From Trema orientale (lineage: Eukaryota; Streptophyta; Magnoliopsida; Rosales; Cannabaceae), in the NCBI GenBank assembly GCA_002914845.1, contig JXTC01000246.1, positions 47,761 through 111,760 on the forward strand: a stretch of DNA of 64,000 bases, in the 5' to 3' direction. Position 1 is the stretch's first letter; every line of letters begins with the position of its first letter. The notes beneath the pieces are model-generated. The model was not told the DNA's origin. It searched no databases and saw only the letters and a list, made by a program, of their open reading frames with translations. Position numbers and translations under genes: made by a program. Positions 39,301 to 49,957 of the stretch are shown piece after piece.

Positions 39301-42300
39301 AAAACTCCTCCAAGATCCGACTCAGTCCCAAAGGACAATTTTACAAAACCATGTATTTTTGTTATTCAGCCAAAAAAAAAAAAAAAAANGCAAGACAAAA
39401 TAGGGAATCAGCTGAAGAAAGTAGGGCACCTTTGATTGGTCTGTGGTGTCTTCAGTTTTGATGCATCTTTAATCTGCTCAAATAGATTCGAGAACAGAAA
39501 AAAGAAGATACATTAACAGCAAACCTACAACTAATATGGCTAAAGAAATGCAAGAGAGGGGGGGGGGAAGAATGGTCATGTTCTCCCGAAAAGACTGGAA
39601 AAAAAAAAAAAGTAGACATACCGCCATTCGCTCTCTATGCTCTGCAAGAAGAATAAGATCCTTGATAGGTAATCTCTGACGATCAATTTCATCTTCTGGC
39701 ATGTCAAGTAAAGCCTTGTCCACTACAAAATATAAATTTAATCAACAACAAACATAAATAATCATGCTTCACATTATTTAGATATTCAAAAACACGGTAA
39801 TTACCAGTTCTTTTTCTCCGACGAGTTGAATGGGAGAACTTTCTGGGAGGTTTGTTGGTTAACTCATCAGATGCTTCCTTCGCGCTCTTACGCTTGCGAA
39901 CAGGTTTCTCATTTCCAGGTGCAAGTTCATTTACCTTTCTTGTAGCCTTTTTCTTTCTAGATGTATTATCCACTCTATATTCCTCATCACTATCCTCTTC
40001 TTCATCTCTATTAGAAGTGCTTGGAGGGTCACAGAATGAGCCATTAATATCATGAACTCCATCCACTGGCCCATCAACAAGCTGTCTTAAACGTTTCCTC
40101 AGCACCCTTGATGATTTCCCACCTTCAATTTCCTGAATAGCAGTGGAAGATCTTTTGCTTCTCCTAAGACAATGTGGTTCCGAAGAAGTTTCTCCCGTTC
40201 TACTCTTGCCACCCTAAACAATCAAGTGAAATAAACCAAAACAGCTGAAGACCATGCAGAAGTACCCGAACAAGCCAAATAGATATTTGTTTCATCAAAC
40301 TATTTTAGTTAAAAAGGTTACCACATCTGCCACCATTCCGGGGTCATCTTCTGAATGCATATCAACCAAAACCGTGCAATCTGAGAGGGTAGCTTCTGCA
40401 AGATTGGTTGGTTCTGCATCCCCTCGAATTTCAGAGGTTGAGGCCAGAGAAACAGAATCACCAAATCTTGCAGATGAGTAATTAAGAACATCTTCACGTG
40501 GGAATTCAGATATAGAGCCCCCGTGTTCAATTCCATTGTCAAGAGGAACAATATCCACAGCTGGTGCAGGCAGAGAAGATCTAACTTCAGCTTGGGGGCC
40601 ATTTGGACTAGGTTCACCAGCAGATCTAACTTCAGCTTGGGGGCCATTTGGACTAGGTTTCTCTTTACATATTCCCAATTTGGGCTTGGGTCGATATTTT
40701 CCAGCACGTTGTCCTGAAAACCCAAATTTTAAGACAGGGATGAGATCAACACGGAACAATGTAAAAATAAAGCAGGCAGCTAATTTCTTACACACCAGAT
40801 GCAACGGTTGCCTCACATGTTTCGAAATCAAACAAAGCTTCATCAACCTGAAATTCAATCAATAAGACTGACCAGTCCATCAAAATATAACAAATATATA
40901 TATTATATTTATATTTTTAATAAAAAGTTCTTGTATCATACTAAAAATTACCTCTGTTTCTGACCTTCCATCATTGATGTGAACTTCCTCATGTTTGTCA
41001 GAAACAGCAGTTTCACAGGACGTCACTGGATCTTGTGTTGAATGATAATCAGAACAAGATTGAGATGGGGCACCATCAAATGAGTGATGTTCTGGAGCAC
41101 TAACATTTTCCACTGACTGAGTTTCTATTCTAGAATTTGAAACAGAACCTCCCCGATCATTATTAACGTCATATGACGTTAAAAACTTGTCACCCTCCTG
41201 GACATCCATATGAACCTTACTCTGTAACTGGCTTGCCTCGGTAGCTGCTAGTAAAATATTGAATACATTAAGCTCTGATTATGCAAAAACCAATGAGGTG
41301 TTCCAAAAAGGATTGAAAATTTTCCCACAACTCACCTCTAGCACTCGTAGTTTGAGTAATAAAATCGTCAAGACATTCCAGCTCAGAATATATGTCTGCG
41401 TTCTGAAAATGACAAAGGTCATCAACACAATGTTCTAAAAGCAGAAAAAAGAATAATATTATTTTCTAATTTTACCTCTCCTAAAGATTTCCCAAAGCTA
41501 GATTGCAAATCTTCATTTCCATCAGGAACCGCATCCTCTGAACGTAGAGCGTCAATGGAATGTGACTCAGAAGGGTTCCCCGTCTCCAAGTTTCTAGTGT
41601 TGTTGGATAATGCAACATTTGAACAAGGATAATCGTCATCTTTTGGTGGTTCTTTAATCCCAACTATCTCTGACATAGCTAGGGACGACTCAACGAAATC
41701 AGTGAGGGTATTGTTTCCAATATCAATAGATTGAACGGACTGCAAAGAATCCTGGACAACAGGGCATAATGTGACTGGTCCCTCCATTAAATTTGGAAGA
41801 GCCGAAGCAACTGCTCTAGTTGCACCTTTTCGAGGTTGGGGCTTCATCTTGGGTCGAAACTTATGACCAGCCGGAGCTGCAAAGAACTTAAACAAGTTAT
41901 ACCAGCCCTTAAAGCATGATGAGGTCTGATACATCGCAAATTGACAACAATACTTTTTCTTTTTCTGGGGCTGTAACAGTGTTACTTATGTTATGCACGT
42001 ATACTTACTATTGCTTGTCTCAGAAAGCATATCATCCAAAGGATCCACGTCAAACTGCATCGAATCTACCTAGTGAGAACAGACTTCTAAAATGATCAAA
42101 ATCAAGGGTCATGTTCTTGAAATTTCCCCTGTTAGAATTCAGGAATTCAAATCTTCACCTGAGCTGCAGATTTTCCAACATTACCAAGTTGAAAAGTTGC
42201 TTCAACTTCCAAGCCAGTTGTGGGAAGTGCAACAAGCCTTTCTTTTATAGCATCAGGAAGAGTTGAAGGAGCTGGAACAAAATTTTTGTGTTCACTACTT

Positions 42301-43094
42301 CCGTCAGCTGCCATACAATTAGTTAGGCCATAAGCATGAAAGGTTCATATACAGATGACCCATACGCAATGCTTGACTTACCATTACTTGAGGTAGGCTC
42401 TGTAGTAGAGTGAACAAAACTATCCACACCAAGCCCACCAAAATCAGCCTACAAGCAATATATGAGTCAACACTGAAATTTCAATACTTTAAGCCAGCAA
42501 TTGACCAACACAACAAAGAAGCAGAATTTCTGTACCTCGCTTTCTGGTTTTCTTGAGCCCAAATGCTTATCATCATCTTTTTGTACCCCACTAGTAATTT
42601 TTATCCCCCCCTCCTGATGAAAAACATCTGCAGAAGTAAGATCCTCTTCAAGGCCAACAACTTCAGACACATGTTTTTCACTTGTTTTTGTGTCCTCTGG
42701 TACTACTAAAGACAAATCTTCATGCGTTTTCAAGGACTCTTCAACCCCGTTTAATTCAGCTAAACAAGAGCCAGTTTGAATATTCAATCTATCATCTTGC
42801 AAATCAACAGGCAAGATCAGTTTGCCTGTGTCCAAACCAGGGGACGAAAGTTTATCAGCCTTTTCCTTGGTTTCGCTAGGGACCACCGGATGAACTGATG
42901 CAGGTGCTTTTCTAGGTTGTTGTTTGACCCTAGGTTGATATTTCCCACCAGCCCCAGCTGTATAAGAATTTAATAATCAAATTAATCCCGAGGAAAATAC
43001 AATTTGCAAACATGACAACCTTACATTTTTTTTTGAGAGAATCAATCTTACCATGGGTTGCAGTAGGTGCAAAAATGTCGTCAAAAGGGTCCAT
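36394..43094 (-). CDS. BDP1: Transcription factor TFIIIB subunit B'' (BDP1), SANT-domain protein
   Basis: Part of TFIIIB with TBP and BRF, which recruits RNA polymerase III to tRNA and 5S genes (family knowledge). Coding exons: 43094-43052, 42957-42536, 42448-42382, 42307-42159, 42069-42009, 41876-41476, 41402-41336, 41247-40952, 40847-40796, 40713-40322, 40213-39805, 39722-39622, 39153-38914, 38697-38553, 37419-37286, 36531-36394. These total 3117 nt, 1038 aa, in phase. The start is MDPFDD; an in-frame stop lies just before the exon's acceptor. The extended SANT/Myb domain is at ~888-945 (TPSTRWSKQETELFYG, then FPNRTREQVKLKFKKEER), preceded by the conserved DMPEDEIDRQRLPIKDL block (~795-815). 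A basic stretch (RRRKRTG) precedes that. The N-terminal ~650 residues are acidic, low-complexity and built from repeated exon pairs with GKYxPKxK motifs. An optional 44-nt exon (39473-39430) would shift the frame. Confidence 0.92.
37743..37826. other. Short near-perfect hairpin in a BDP1 intron (MIRNA candidate or tiny MITE)
   Basis: Arms 37743-37765 and 37804-37826 pair over 23 bp (TATACAGGGAAGTCTTGCTC arm) with a single G-T wobble. The loop is ~38 nt. Size fits a plant miRNA foldback, but pairing below the stem is weak. A TA at each edge would also fit a very small mariner-like MITE. I do not recognise the arm as a known miRNA. Confidence 0.4.
38134..38447 (-). mobile_element. Copia-type LTR (solo or remnant) in a BDP1 intron
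   Basis: Read on the minus strand it begins TGTTAGAATTGGG, has a TTTAAATA box and a pyrimidine-rich 3' part, and ends near CCAGTACCA. It is followed by TTATCAGAG, which resembles the initiator-tRNA primer-binding site of Ty1/copia elements. About 314 bp. No element body is seen on either side, so it is a solo LTR or a short remnant, a fossil. It lies in the same orientation as BDP1. Confidence 0.6.
39430..39473 (-). other. Optional 44-nt exon of BDP1 (possible poison exon)
   Basis: On the minus strand it is bounded by GAGCAG| and |GTGCCC and reads IKDASKLKTPQTNQ in the phase left by the preceding exon. Its length (44 nt) leaves the next exon out of frame, whereas skipping it joins the flanking exons in frame. 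Either it is a regulated or aberrant exon, or a second small exon or assembly error (an N lies at ~39389) is hidden nearby. Confidence 0.35.
40577..40666 (-). repeat. 45-bp in-frame coding tandem repeat in BDP1
   Basis: Two 45-bp units encode PSPNGPQAEVRS twice in succession (15 aa per unit). They are almost identical at nucleotide level, so this is a recent in-frame expansion inside the third GKYxPKxK exon. Confidence 0.9.
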
Positions 43095-44990
43095 ATGGGA
43101 TGTTGAAGTACATTCGTTGATAACCTAGACTTAAATGAAGCCATGAGAGAGAGAGAGAGAGAGAGAGAAGGGGGAGAGGGAGGGGGGGAGGAGGAGAGGG
43201 TAGGAAGGAATGACAAATATCAGTTTCAGTTTCAAAAGGCTGAATACTATGTGATTAAAGTCAAATTAGTTTACAAGCAAGTATCAATTTTCCATGAGAA
43301 CCTTCCATAACAGGCATCACTAATCACTAACTTTCTTGCCTCCCAAAGAGGACCTAAAAACAAAGCATCATGAATGAAGTAATGATTCACATCCTCTTAC
43401 AATAAAAGAATACTTTGTTTAGTTGGAAAATTGATTTGTTTAGTAGCATTTTGTTTTTCTTTGTTTTATGTTGTATTTCTTTCTGTATTTGAGGATATCT
43501 TATCCTCTTTCTTAGTAACTCAGTTTTCTTTAACAGAAGTTTTGGAAGAAGAAAATAAATTGATGAATGTCCCCCAAAGAATAATAAAAAACAAACTGAG
43601 ACAATGAAAAACAAACTAAATCTCAAGTTCGCTAAAAGTGTATCCATAAAAAATAGATGGCTACATACCCATTGTTAACTAATAAAATAGTTTGCAAAAA
43701 ATATTCACATGGTCAACAAATCAACATGTTATAAAACAAGGACAAATACCCACAAATATAGCAAGTTTTGCATAAATAAACTAAGCCCTATTGGAGTGTG
43801 CTCAAAGGAGACTTCCAAAGAAGGAAAAAATTGAAAATAAATTTAGTGACTTTCATGCTTACAAATTACAATGATTTATTTAAATGAATCTCTTGACAAG
43901 GCAGCAACACAAAGCACACCAATCAATTAAATTAGTGTACGAGATCCACATGTTGGAAAACATAAATTAGAAAAAAAAATTAAAAGAAAAAAAAAAGAGA
44001 GTAAATGCTAAAAATGCATGAACAACCACATAATCCAGTACAATACCCTCCAGTTAAGATTGTTTTCTCCCAGTTCAGAATTTTCAATAGACAGTTGATT
44101 TTAACTTAAAGCAACAACAAGCTTCATCACGAAACAACTGAAAAATCGTCAAACTACTTGACAAACAAGACATTCACTATATCACAAGGAAGCTTGATAG
44201 GACTAAAGATAAGCTAACTGCAAATTATAAGAAAAGTATTCTTCTAGTAGCAGTTAGAAACTAATTTTACTTCAAAATTATCCATGGTAAATTAAATCGC
44301 ATTAGTTACTTTTATTTCTTTTTTTTTTTTTTACTTTTAAAATAAAACGAAGGATGTAGATGTTCTCAATATGTTGTTTGAAAAAGCCATCTTATTTTTA
44401 AAAATAAAATTGGACTAATGATCACTGATTCTAATAGTTAGGTTGAGATATGCAAAAATTCCAACAAATGAAGAGCAAAGAAAATTGTTCAACACAACAA
44501 ATAAGCATTCTAACCCCATTAATTCAATAAAAACTTGTTGTAATACCACTAACCTGTTTAGCATCACTGAAACTATATTACACTGTCAACTCTGTTTATT
44601 GATACTTGAACCCAAAAAGTAATTAGTTAAATAAATCCAGGAAAAATCCAAGTAATTAATTTTAAATTACTTTTTGAAAAAAAAAAAGCAAACAAACAAA
44701 CAAACCCCATTTCAGTATCCAATCATTACAACAACTAGAACACGAAAAAAGTTTCAAATTCACAAACCAGACCTGTTAATATATATGCAATGCGATTAAA
44801 TTTTCCATTTAGAAGAAAAGCACAAAAAATAGATAAATTACCTGAAAATAGTTACAGAGGAGAGAGATAATAGTTACAGAGGAGAGAGATAGAAGTGGGC
44901 TTGAGGTTGAAGATAAAGAAAGGGAATACAGGCTCGGCACGAAGAAGTCCCCCCTATGGCTGGATCTTCGAGTCAGACTCCTAGTTTAGC
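43095..44990 (-). promoter_or_regulatory. BDP1 5' untranslated exons and leader intron
   Basis: The first coding exon begins at 43124, giving 30 nt of untranslated sequence (43095-43124) after an acceptor read as TTTAAGTCTAG. A donor read as TATTTTCAG|GTAATTT at 44842/44841 closes a probable first exon, ~44842-44990. That exon contains a 22-bp tandem duplication (ATCTCTCTCCTCTGTAACTA unit). The leader intron is ~1.7 kb with no other gene. Exon boundaries are inferred from splice motifs only. Confidence 0.5.
43144..43172. repeat. (GA)n microsatellite in the 5' leader intron of BDP1
   Basis: About 13 GA units followed by a G/A-rich tract to ~43200, just upstream of the first coding exon. On the sense strand it forms a long pyrimidine tract ahead of the 3' splice site. 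Confidence 0.85.
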
Positions 44991-45088
44991 ATTAGGGAGG
45001 AAAAAAAAAATAAGTGAGAAGACCATTTTACCCTCTCTCATTGATTTTTAATTAATTTTTCTTTTAATTTCCATATAGAAAAAATTAA
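44978..45088. repeat. Left copy of a ~111-bp direct repeat
   Basis: CCTAGTTTAGCATTAGGGAGG through GAGAAGACCATTTTACCCTC to TTAATTTCCATATAG and ATTAA. A near-identical copy lies at 46801-46916 on the other side of a 1.7-kb element. It abuts the probable first exon of BDP1. Confidence 0.85.
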
Positions 45089-46800
45089 GGTCCGTTTGGT
45101 ATAGGATTTGAAAACAAGGTTTTCAAAGAGTAAGATTCTATCTAAAAACAAAGATTGCACTCAAAATTTTGAAAATCTGAAAATTCGTTTGGTACAAGTG
45201 TTTTCGAATAGTTTTCGAATTCGAAAACAAGAAATTTGTGTTTAGTTAAGAATTTTTTAAAACAGTTTCTATTTTTCCTAAATTTAATTATTTTAATTAA
45301 AAATAAAGTTTTAAGTGATGCAAAATTACTAACATCTGTAATTGCAATAAAGCTGTATTCTATCCCCCAAAAAAGTACAGGGTTTTGAACATTTCAAAGA
45401 ACGAATTTAACAAAAAGTAAAAACAAACCCTTCTCACCAGATACAAAAAAGGTGAATAAATTGCGACATGTACAATACAAGTATTGAACCTTAACTCAAT
45501 TCTAGGAAACAACTACTTCAATCAAATAATAAGCACCCACAATAGGGGAAGTAGAAAACAACGTTTGGCAACTAAGAATCTAGCAAAATTAATTCGTTCT
45601 GAATTATTTGAGAACAATGTTTCTTCTCCAGAAACTAAGAGGGAAAGTGAATCAATAAGATCAACACATCAATTATTTAAGAGGAAGAGAACAACAGAGC
45701 AATAGTTTGTTCTTTTCCTATTCAATCACAAAAAAAGAGTAATGGGTTTTTCCTCTTATACAAAAAGAAGAATAAATAAACTGATCACAATGACATTTCT
45801 CTCTATCCCTCTATTTTCTCAGCAACCAAACAGGTTAAAAGGAGTTCAAAACGCAACCCAATACAACGATCCAACTATACATACAAATATCACAACTATA
45901 CTCAAAATTCCTAATCAGCAAAATCATTTTTACTTGGATAAGAGTAATAAGACACTCAAAAATTGTCTACGAGGGAGAACCCTAATCTATTTTCCAATTC
46001 AGATGCAATGAAATAGTTCAAATTTAAACCCTAGGGGTGTTTGAACTTTTTTTGGGTAAAAGAATAAAACTGATGCAGATGCAAGGGAAGAGAAAAGGAG
46101 AAGGAAATGTCGAGGCCACCTGCTATAGATTGAGTCCAGCTCATCAATTGCCGGAGCTCGTCGATGGCAGAGGAGGAATCTGATGAGTCGAGCTTCAAGC
46201 TTCGTCGATGGCAGAGGAGGAATCTGATTGAGTCAGCTTCAAGCTTCGTCCATGGCTGTGGAGCTCGTCAATGGTTAGAGGAGCTAATTGGGTCGAGCAT
46301 CGTCAATGGCTGCGCAGAGGAGGAGAGAGCATGGGTCGTTTGAGTTTTGAGCAATATCCCAAAACGATAAAATACGTTTTCTAAATTTTAGCCTATTTTT
46401 CGAGTTGGGCTTGGAAACAGTTTTGTGATACAAGCCCACCAAACAGGTATTTATTGGGTTAAGTAGAAAATTACCACTTTTTTCAAATGTTTAACTAAAT
46501 TTACCACTAATATTATATTGTACTACTTTTGGGAGGGAATTAGTCAAGAATCTGTCAAGAATCCATCAAGAATTCATCAAGAATTTGTCAAGATTACCAC
46601 TAACGTTAAGAATCTTTCAAGCATCTGTCAAGATCGTCGAGAATTCGTCAAGAATTCATTTAAAAAAGTGGTATGGTGATAGATTTAATTAATGAGGAAA
46701 AAAATATGGTATTCACCAAATTTATTCGTATTTATTAGACTCCGTGTTTTCAAAGCTTTTGGGTTTAAAAAAGTGGATCCGAATTTGACACCAAACGGGC
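45089..46800. mobile_element. 1.7-kb element with GTCCGTTTGGT ends
   Basis: The left end GGTCCGTTTGGTATAGGATT and the right end, read on the minus strand as GCCCGTTTGGTGTCAAATTC, are imperfect inverted repeats. Both ends then show GAAAAC/GTTTTC motifs. The interior has no transposase. It contains repeats of GCTCGTCGATGGCAGAGGAGG-type sequence (46140-46320) and a GTCAAGAAT minisatellite (46530-46660). Probably a non-autonomous hAT- or Harbinger-like element with captured sequence. It is flanked by long direct repeats. Confidence 0.6.
46530..46665. repeat. GTCAAGAAT minisatellite
   Basis: Units GTCAAGAATCT, ATCAAGAATTC and GTCAAGATTAC recur about ten times with ~11-bp spacing, interrupted by one TTACCACTAACG segment. 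Confidence 0.7.
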
Positions 46801-46916
46801 CCCTAATTTAGTATTTAGGGAGGAAAAAAATAAAAGATGAGTGAGAAGACCATTTTACCCTCTCTCATTGATTTTCAATTAATTTTTCTTTTAATTTCCA
46901 TATAAAAAAAAATTAA
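46801..46916. repeat. Right copy of the ~111-bp direct repeat
   Basis: Same sequence and orientation as 44978-45088 with few differences (a few base changes and small indels in the A-runs). It is far longer than any normal target-site duplication. Confidence 0.85.
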
Positions 46917-47039
46917 TAACCCTCTCTCTCTCCGTCTTTCACCTCCACTCCCCCGACTGTGTATGACTAGAGAGAGAGTGAGTGGAATCTGCGATGGGTC
47001 AAATAATTTGGATTCCGAAAGTAAGTCTTTACCCAATTC

Positions 47040-47329
47040 TTTATGCTCCGTTTGGAACTTAGATTTTTAGAGAGAGAAAAAAAAAATTCAAGAGATTTCA
47101 TTTTCTCTTGTTTAGATTAAAACAAAAAACGATAGATTTCAAGAAAAACAAAAGTTTGATTTGATGTTTTTTTTTTATATATAGAATGTTGACACATTAA
47201 TTACTAAAATCAAAAGTGTAAAAATAAAGTCCTATAAACTTTTAGGAAAAGTATTTTCCTCTTTCTTTTTCCATGACTTTTTCCTTGTAATTTTTTTCCT
47301 TCAAAATCTAGGTTCCAAACGGAGCCTTA
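47040..47329. mobile_element. Tourist-like MITE (PIF/Harbinger type)
   Basis: The left end TGCTCCGTTTGGAACTTAGA and the right end, read on the minus strand as GGCTCCGTTTGGAACCTAGA, form ~25-bp inverted repeats. Both sides are bordered by TTA, the typical 3-bp Harbinger target duplication. About 285 bp, AT-rich, non-coding. The short length and good ends suggest moderate age. Confidence 0.75.
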
Positions 47330-47524
47330 GAGCTTGCTTGATTCCCTTCTAGTTTTTTGTTTAAATAAATTGAAAATAGAAGTAAAAATTTTATTTTGAT
47401 TTTCAATTTTTATAAGCAAGAAATGTGTTTGACAAATTTTATTTCACTACTTGTTTCTAAAAATAATAAGGTACAAATAATAAGAAAAAAAGTCATATAA
47501 ACTATATTTGTGTGTATATATATT

Positions 47525-48524
47525 AATAGGAAAGTTCTAATGTAGAAGGGGCAAAAAATCTCTCCTACATGTAGGAGCATTTTTCAGACCCTTGGATTAA
47601 ATCGAAGGGACGATATAATAAAATTTTATGTGCAACCTAGCATACACGATTATGCTAATACTCATTTTCAATCCATGGTTCATGTTTTAATAATAGTGGG
47701 AGGGGGGAGGGGGGAATTGCAACTCTGGATATAGAAAAATTGGGGATTCAAAGAGACCAAAGAATAATTTAGAAATAGAAAAAACATGTAATCAAAATAA
47801 TTTTAATTAAGTAATTTTTTGATTTAATTTATGGAAGTATGATGATAACAGCGAAAGCCATAAACTAAAATGAAGAAAAAGAAGAAGAAGAAATCCATGA
47901 ATCTCATGAATTCAATACACCATTNACTATTCATTTGTTTACTTAACCCAGGAAAAGTAATGGGAATGTGTTATATTTACTAAATTGTCCTTTTAAATAC
48001 ATATACGATTTAAAGTAGATCGATTTTTTGGGATAAAATTGTATTTTACAATTTTAATAATTAAAAAATAGGAAAGGAGTGTTTACGGGTAATCAGATTC
48101 CTTAGGGTGTTGGTGGGGGAAGTATTCCCATTCTTTTCTCCTAAATTTGTGTGGACCCCACATATTTCCCCCTTTCCCATATTTTAGTAAACCTTTGTAT
48201 GGGAATCATTACCCCACATACCATTCCCATTACTCTTTAGTAAACATGCCATAAGTGTATTAGGATGTGTTATTTAGATGTTTGTTTCAAACCTTGGCCT
48301 ATATATTTTGGTATCTTTGAATCCCCAATTTTTCTTTGTTCAGAGCTGTAATTCTTTCTTTTTCTAAAGATGAATCATAGTTAAAGATGAATATAGCATA
48401 ATCATATGTGCTAGGTTATATATAAACTTCTATTATATTGTCCCTTTGATTTAATCTGAAGGTCTAAAAAATGCTCCTACAAATAAGAGGGATTTTGCCC
48501 CTCCTATACTAGAATTCCCCTATA
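47525..48524. mobile_element. 1-kb foldback element with ~230-bp arms
   Basis: The left arm (GTAGAAGGGGCAAAAAATCT, GTAGGAGCATTTTTCAGACC, GATTAAATCGAAGGGACGAT, AAAATTGGGGATTCAAAGA) matches the right arm read on the minus strand in the same order with ~80% identity by eye. No coding region. Its centre is occupied by another MITE at 47932-48254. Confidence 0.7.
47932..48254. mobile_element. MITE nested in the 1-kb foldback
   Basis: The left end TTTGTTTACTTAACCCAGG.. AAGTAATGGGAATGTG and the right end (minus strand: GGCATGTTTACTAAAGAGTA.. ATGGGAATGG) are inverted. The interior is rich in GGGAAT/ATTCCC. About 320 bp, non-coding. Confidence 0.65.
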
Positions 48525-49235
48525 CATATATGTATGTACGCATTTGTGTACAAATATTTGTATTTTCTTTTGTTTTTTAAATTTGTTTAAAAAAATAAAG
48601 ATATTAGAAATTTTTTATTACCATTTTTTTTTGAAATTTTTGGTAAAATTTTTTAAAAGTAAAAAACAAAAATAAAGTTGTCAAGCAAAATTCAAAAAAA
48701 AAATTATTTTTTTATTTAAAAAAATAAAAAATAGAAAACAAAAATGAATCTAAATAAACCCTCAGTACATACTAGTGGAGGTATGGCACATGTGTATTTA
48801 TATTAGCAGAATTGAAAAAGAAGAGTGATTTTTCTCTTGTTAATCAAATCAATCAGAAATGAGATATAATCCTTTTAGTCAAAACTAGATAAGTGGAAGG
48901 AAGGCAGAAGCAATACATAAAATCTTCTTGCCAATTGGGGTTACGATTCCATGTTAGAAAGAAATCTGGTTTTCCAAGTTTTACCAATCTCATAGCAGAT
49001 CTCTATCATTTCTGCAATATACATAGGGCCCATAACAAAATATAAAAGGCAAAATAATTCTACGGCCAATCTTAGAACCTCTTCTTTCACCTACTGTCAA
49101 TAATATCTCAAAACAATTTAACTTGACTTTTACTTGTTTATTTCGAGAAATAAAATCCAACTATGATTGAGTTTTTCATTTTACATACAATTCTTGTGAT
49201 CAAGAACACCAACACATATTTTTTAGAAAACAAGG
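48525..49235. other. Gene-free spacer
   Basis: Low-complexity A/T-rich DNA. No gene, RNA or transposon ends are recognised. Confidence 0.5.
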
Positions 49236-49930
49236 GGTCTGTTTGGTTCACCTATTTGAATATGTGTATTTGAATGGAAATTGTGGAATGTGTCGGCCCC
49301 GTTTGTTTCAACCATTCCATTCTATTGGAATGAAAAATTCATTTGAATGTGTGTTTGTTTTAACAATTCAATTTTTCCATTCAAATGATTTTTTAGAATG
49401 TGTGTTTGTTTCAACAATTCATTTTTTCCATTCAAATGGTCCATTCGAAAAGTTAATCATTTGAATGGTTTTTTTGTGTCTTGAATGAGAATGGAAGGGG
49501 GGAGGTATTTTTGAATGGTCTATTCTAATGCTCCCATTCTAATTACAACGCATTCCACTATTTTTTCCATTCAAATGTCTCACATTCCAATTATAACACA
49601 TTCCACCATTTCCATTCAAATAGGCGAACCAAACGGGGCCAACATAATTGGAATGGGAGACATTTGAATGGAAAAAATAGTAGAATGTGTTGTAATTAGA
49701 ATGGGAGCATTTGAATGGACCATTCAAAAACACATCCCCCCTCCATTCTCATTCAAGACACAAAAAAATCATTCCAATGGTTAACTTTTCGGATGGACCA
49801 TTTGAATAGAAAAACTGAATTATTAAAACACACACATATTCTAAAAGATCATTTGAATGGAAAAACTGAATTGTTGAAATAAACACACATTTAAATGGAT
49901 ATTTTTCATTCCAATGGAATGGAATGGTTG
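49236..49930. mobile_element. MITE copy A, split by an insertion and lacking its right end
   Basis: It starts with a CTGTTTGGTTCACCTATTTG terminus (49236-49294) and resumes at 49641 with ATAATTGGAATGGGAGACAT, to ~49930. It is the same ~350-bp family as copy C. Copy B is inserted in it; the final GAAACAAACGGG terminus is missing. Several short open frames here are by-products of the ATTC/GAAT repeat. Confidence 0.75.
49295..49640. mobile_element. MITE copy B, inserted in copy A in opposite orientation
   Basis: Complete: begins GGCCCCGTTTGTTTCAACCA, ends CGAACCAAACGGGGCC. It is ~346 bp, with the family's TTCCATTCAAATG motifs throughout. Orientation is inverted relative to A and C. Confidence 0.8.
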
Positions 49931-49957
49931 AAGAGGATTCAGGAAAGAAAAACAAAT

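Noticed and set aside
40295-40865. Several overlapping open frames on both strands
   Set aside because: Only the minus-strand frame reading GKYRPKPK continues in phase with the other BDP1 exons; the rest are shadows helped by the 45-bp repeat.
42977-43216. Minus-strand open frame beginning MSFLPTLSSSPPPS
   Set aside because: It runs through the GA microsatellite and is in the wrong frame for BDP1; the true first coding exon (MDPFDD) overlaps it.
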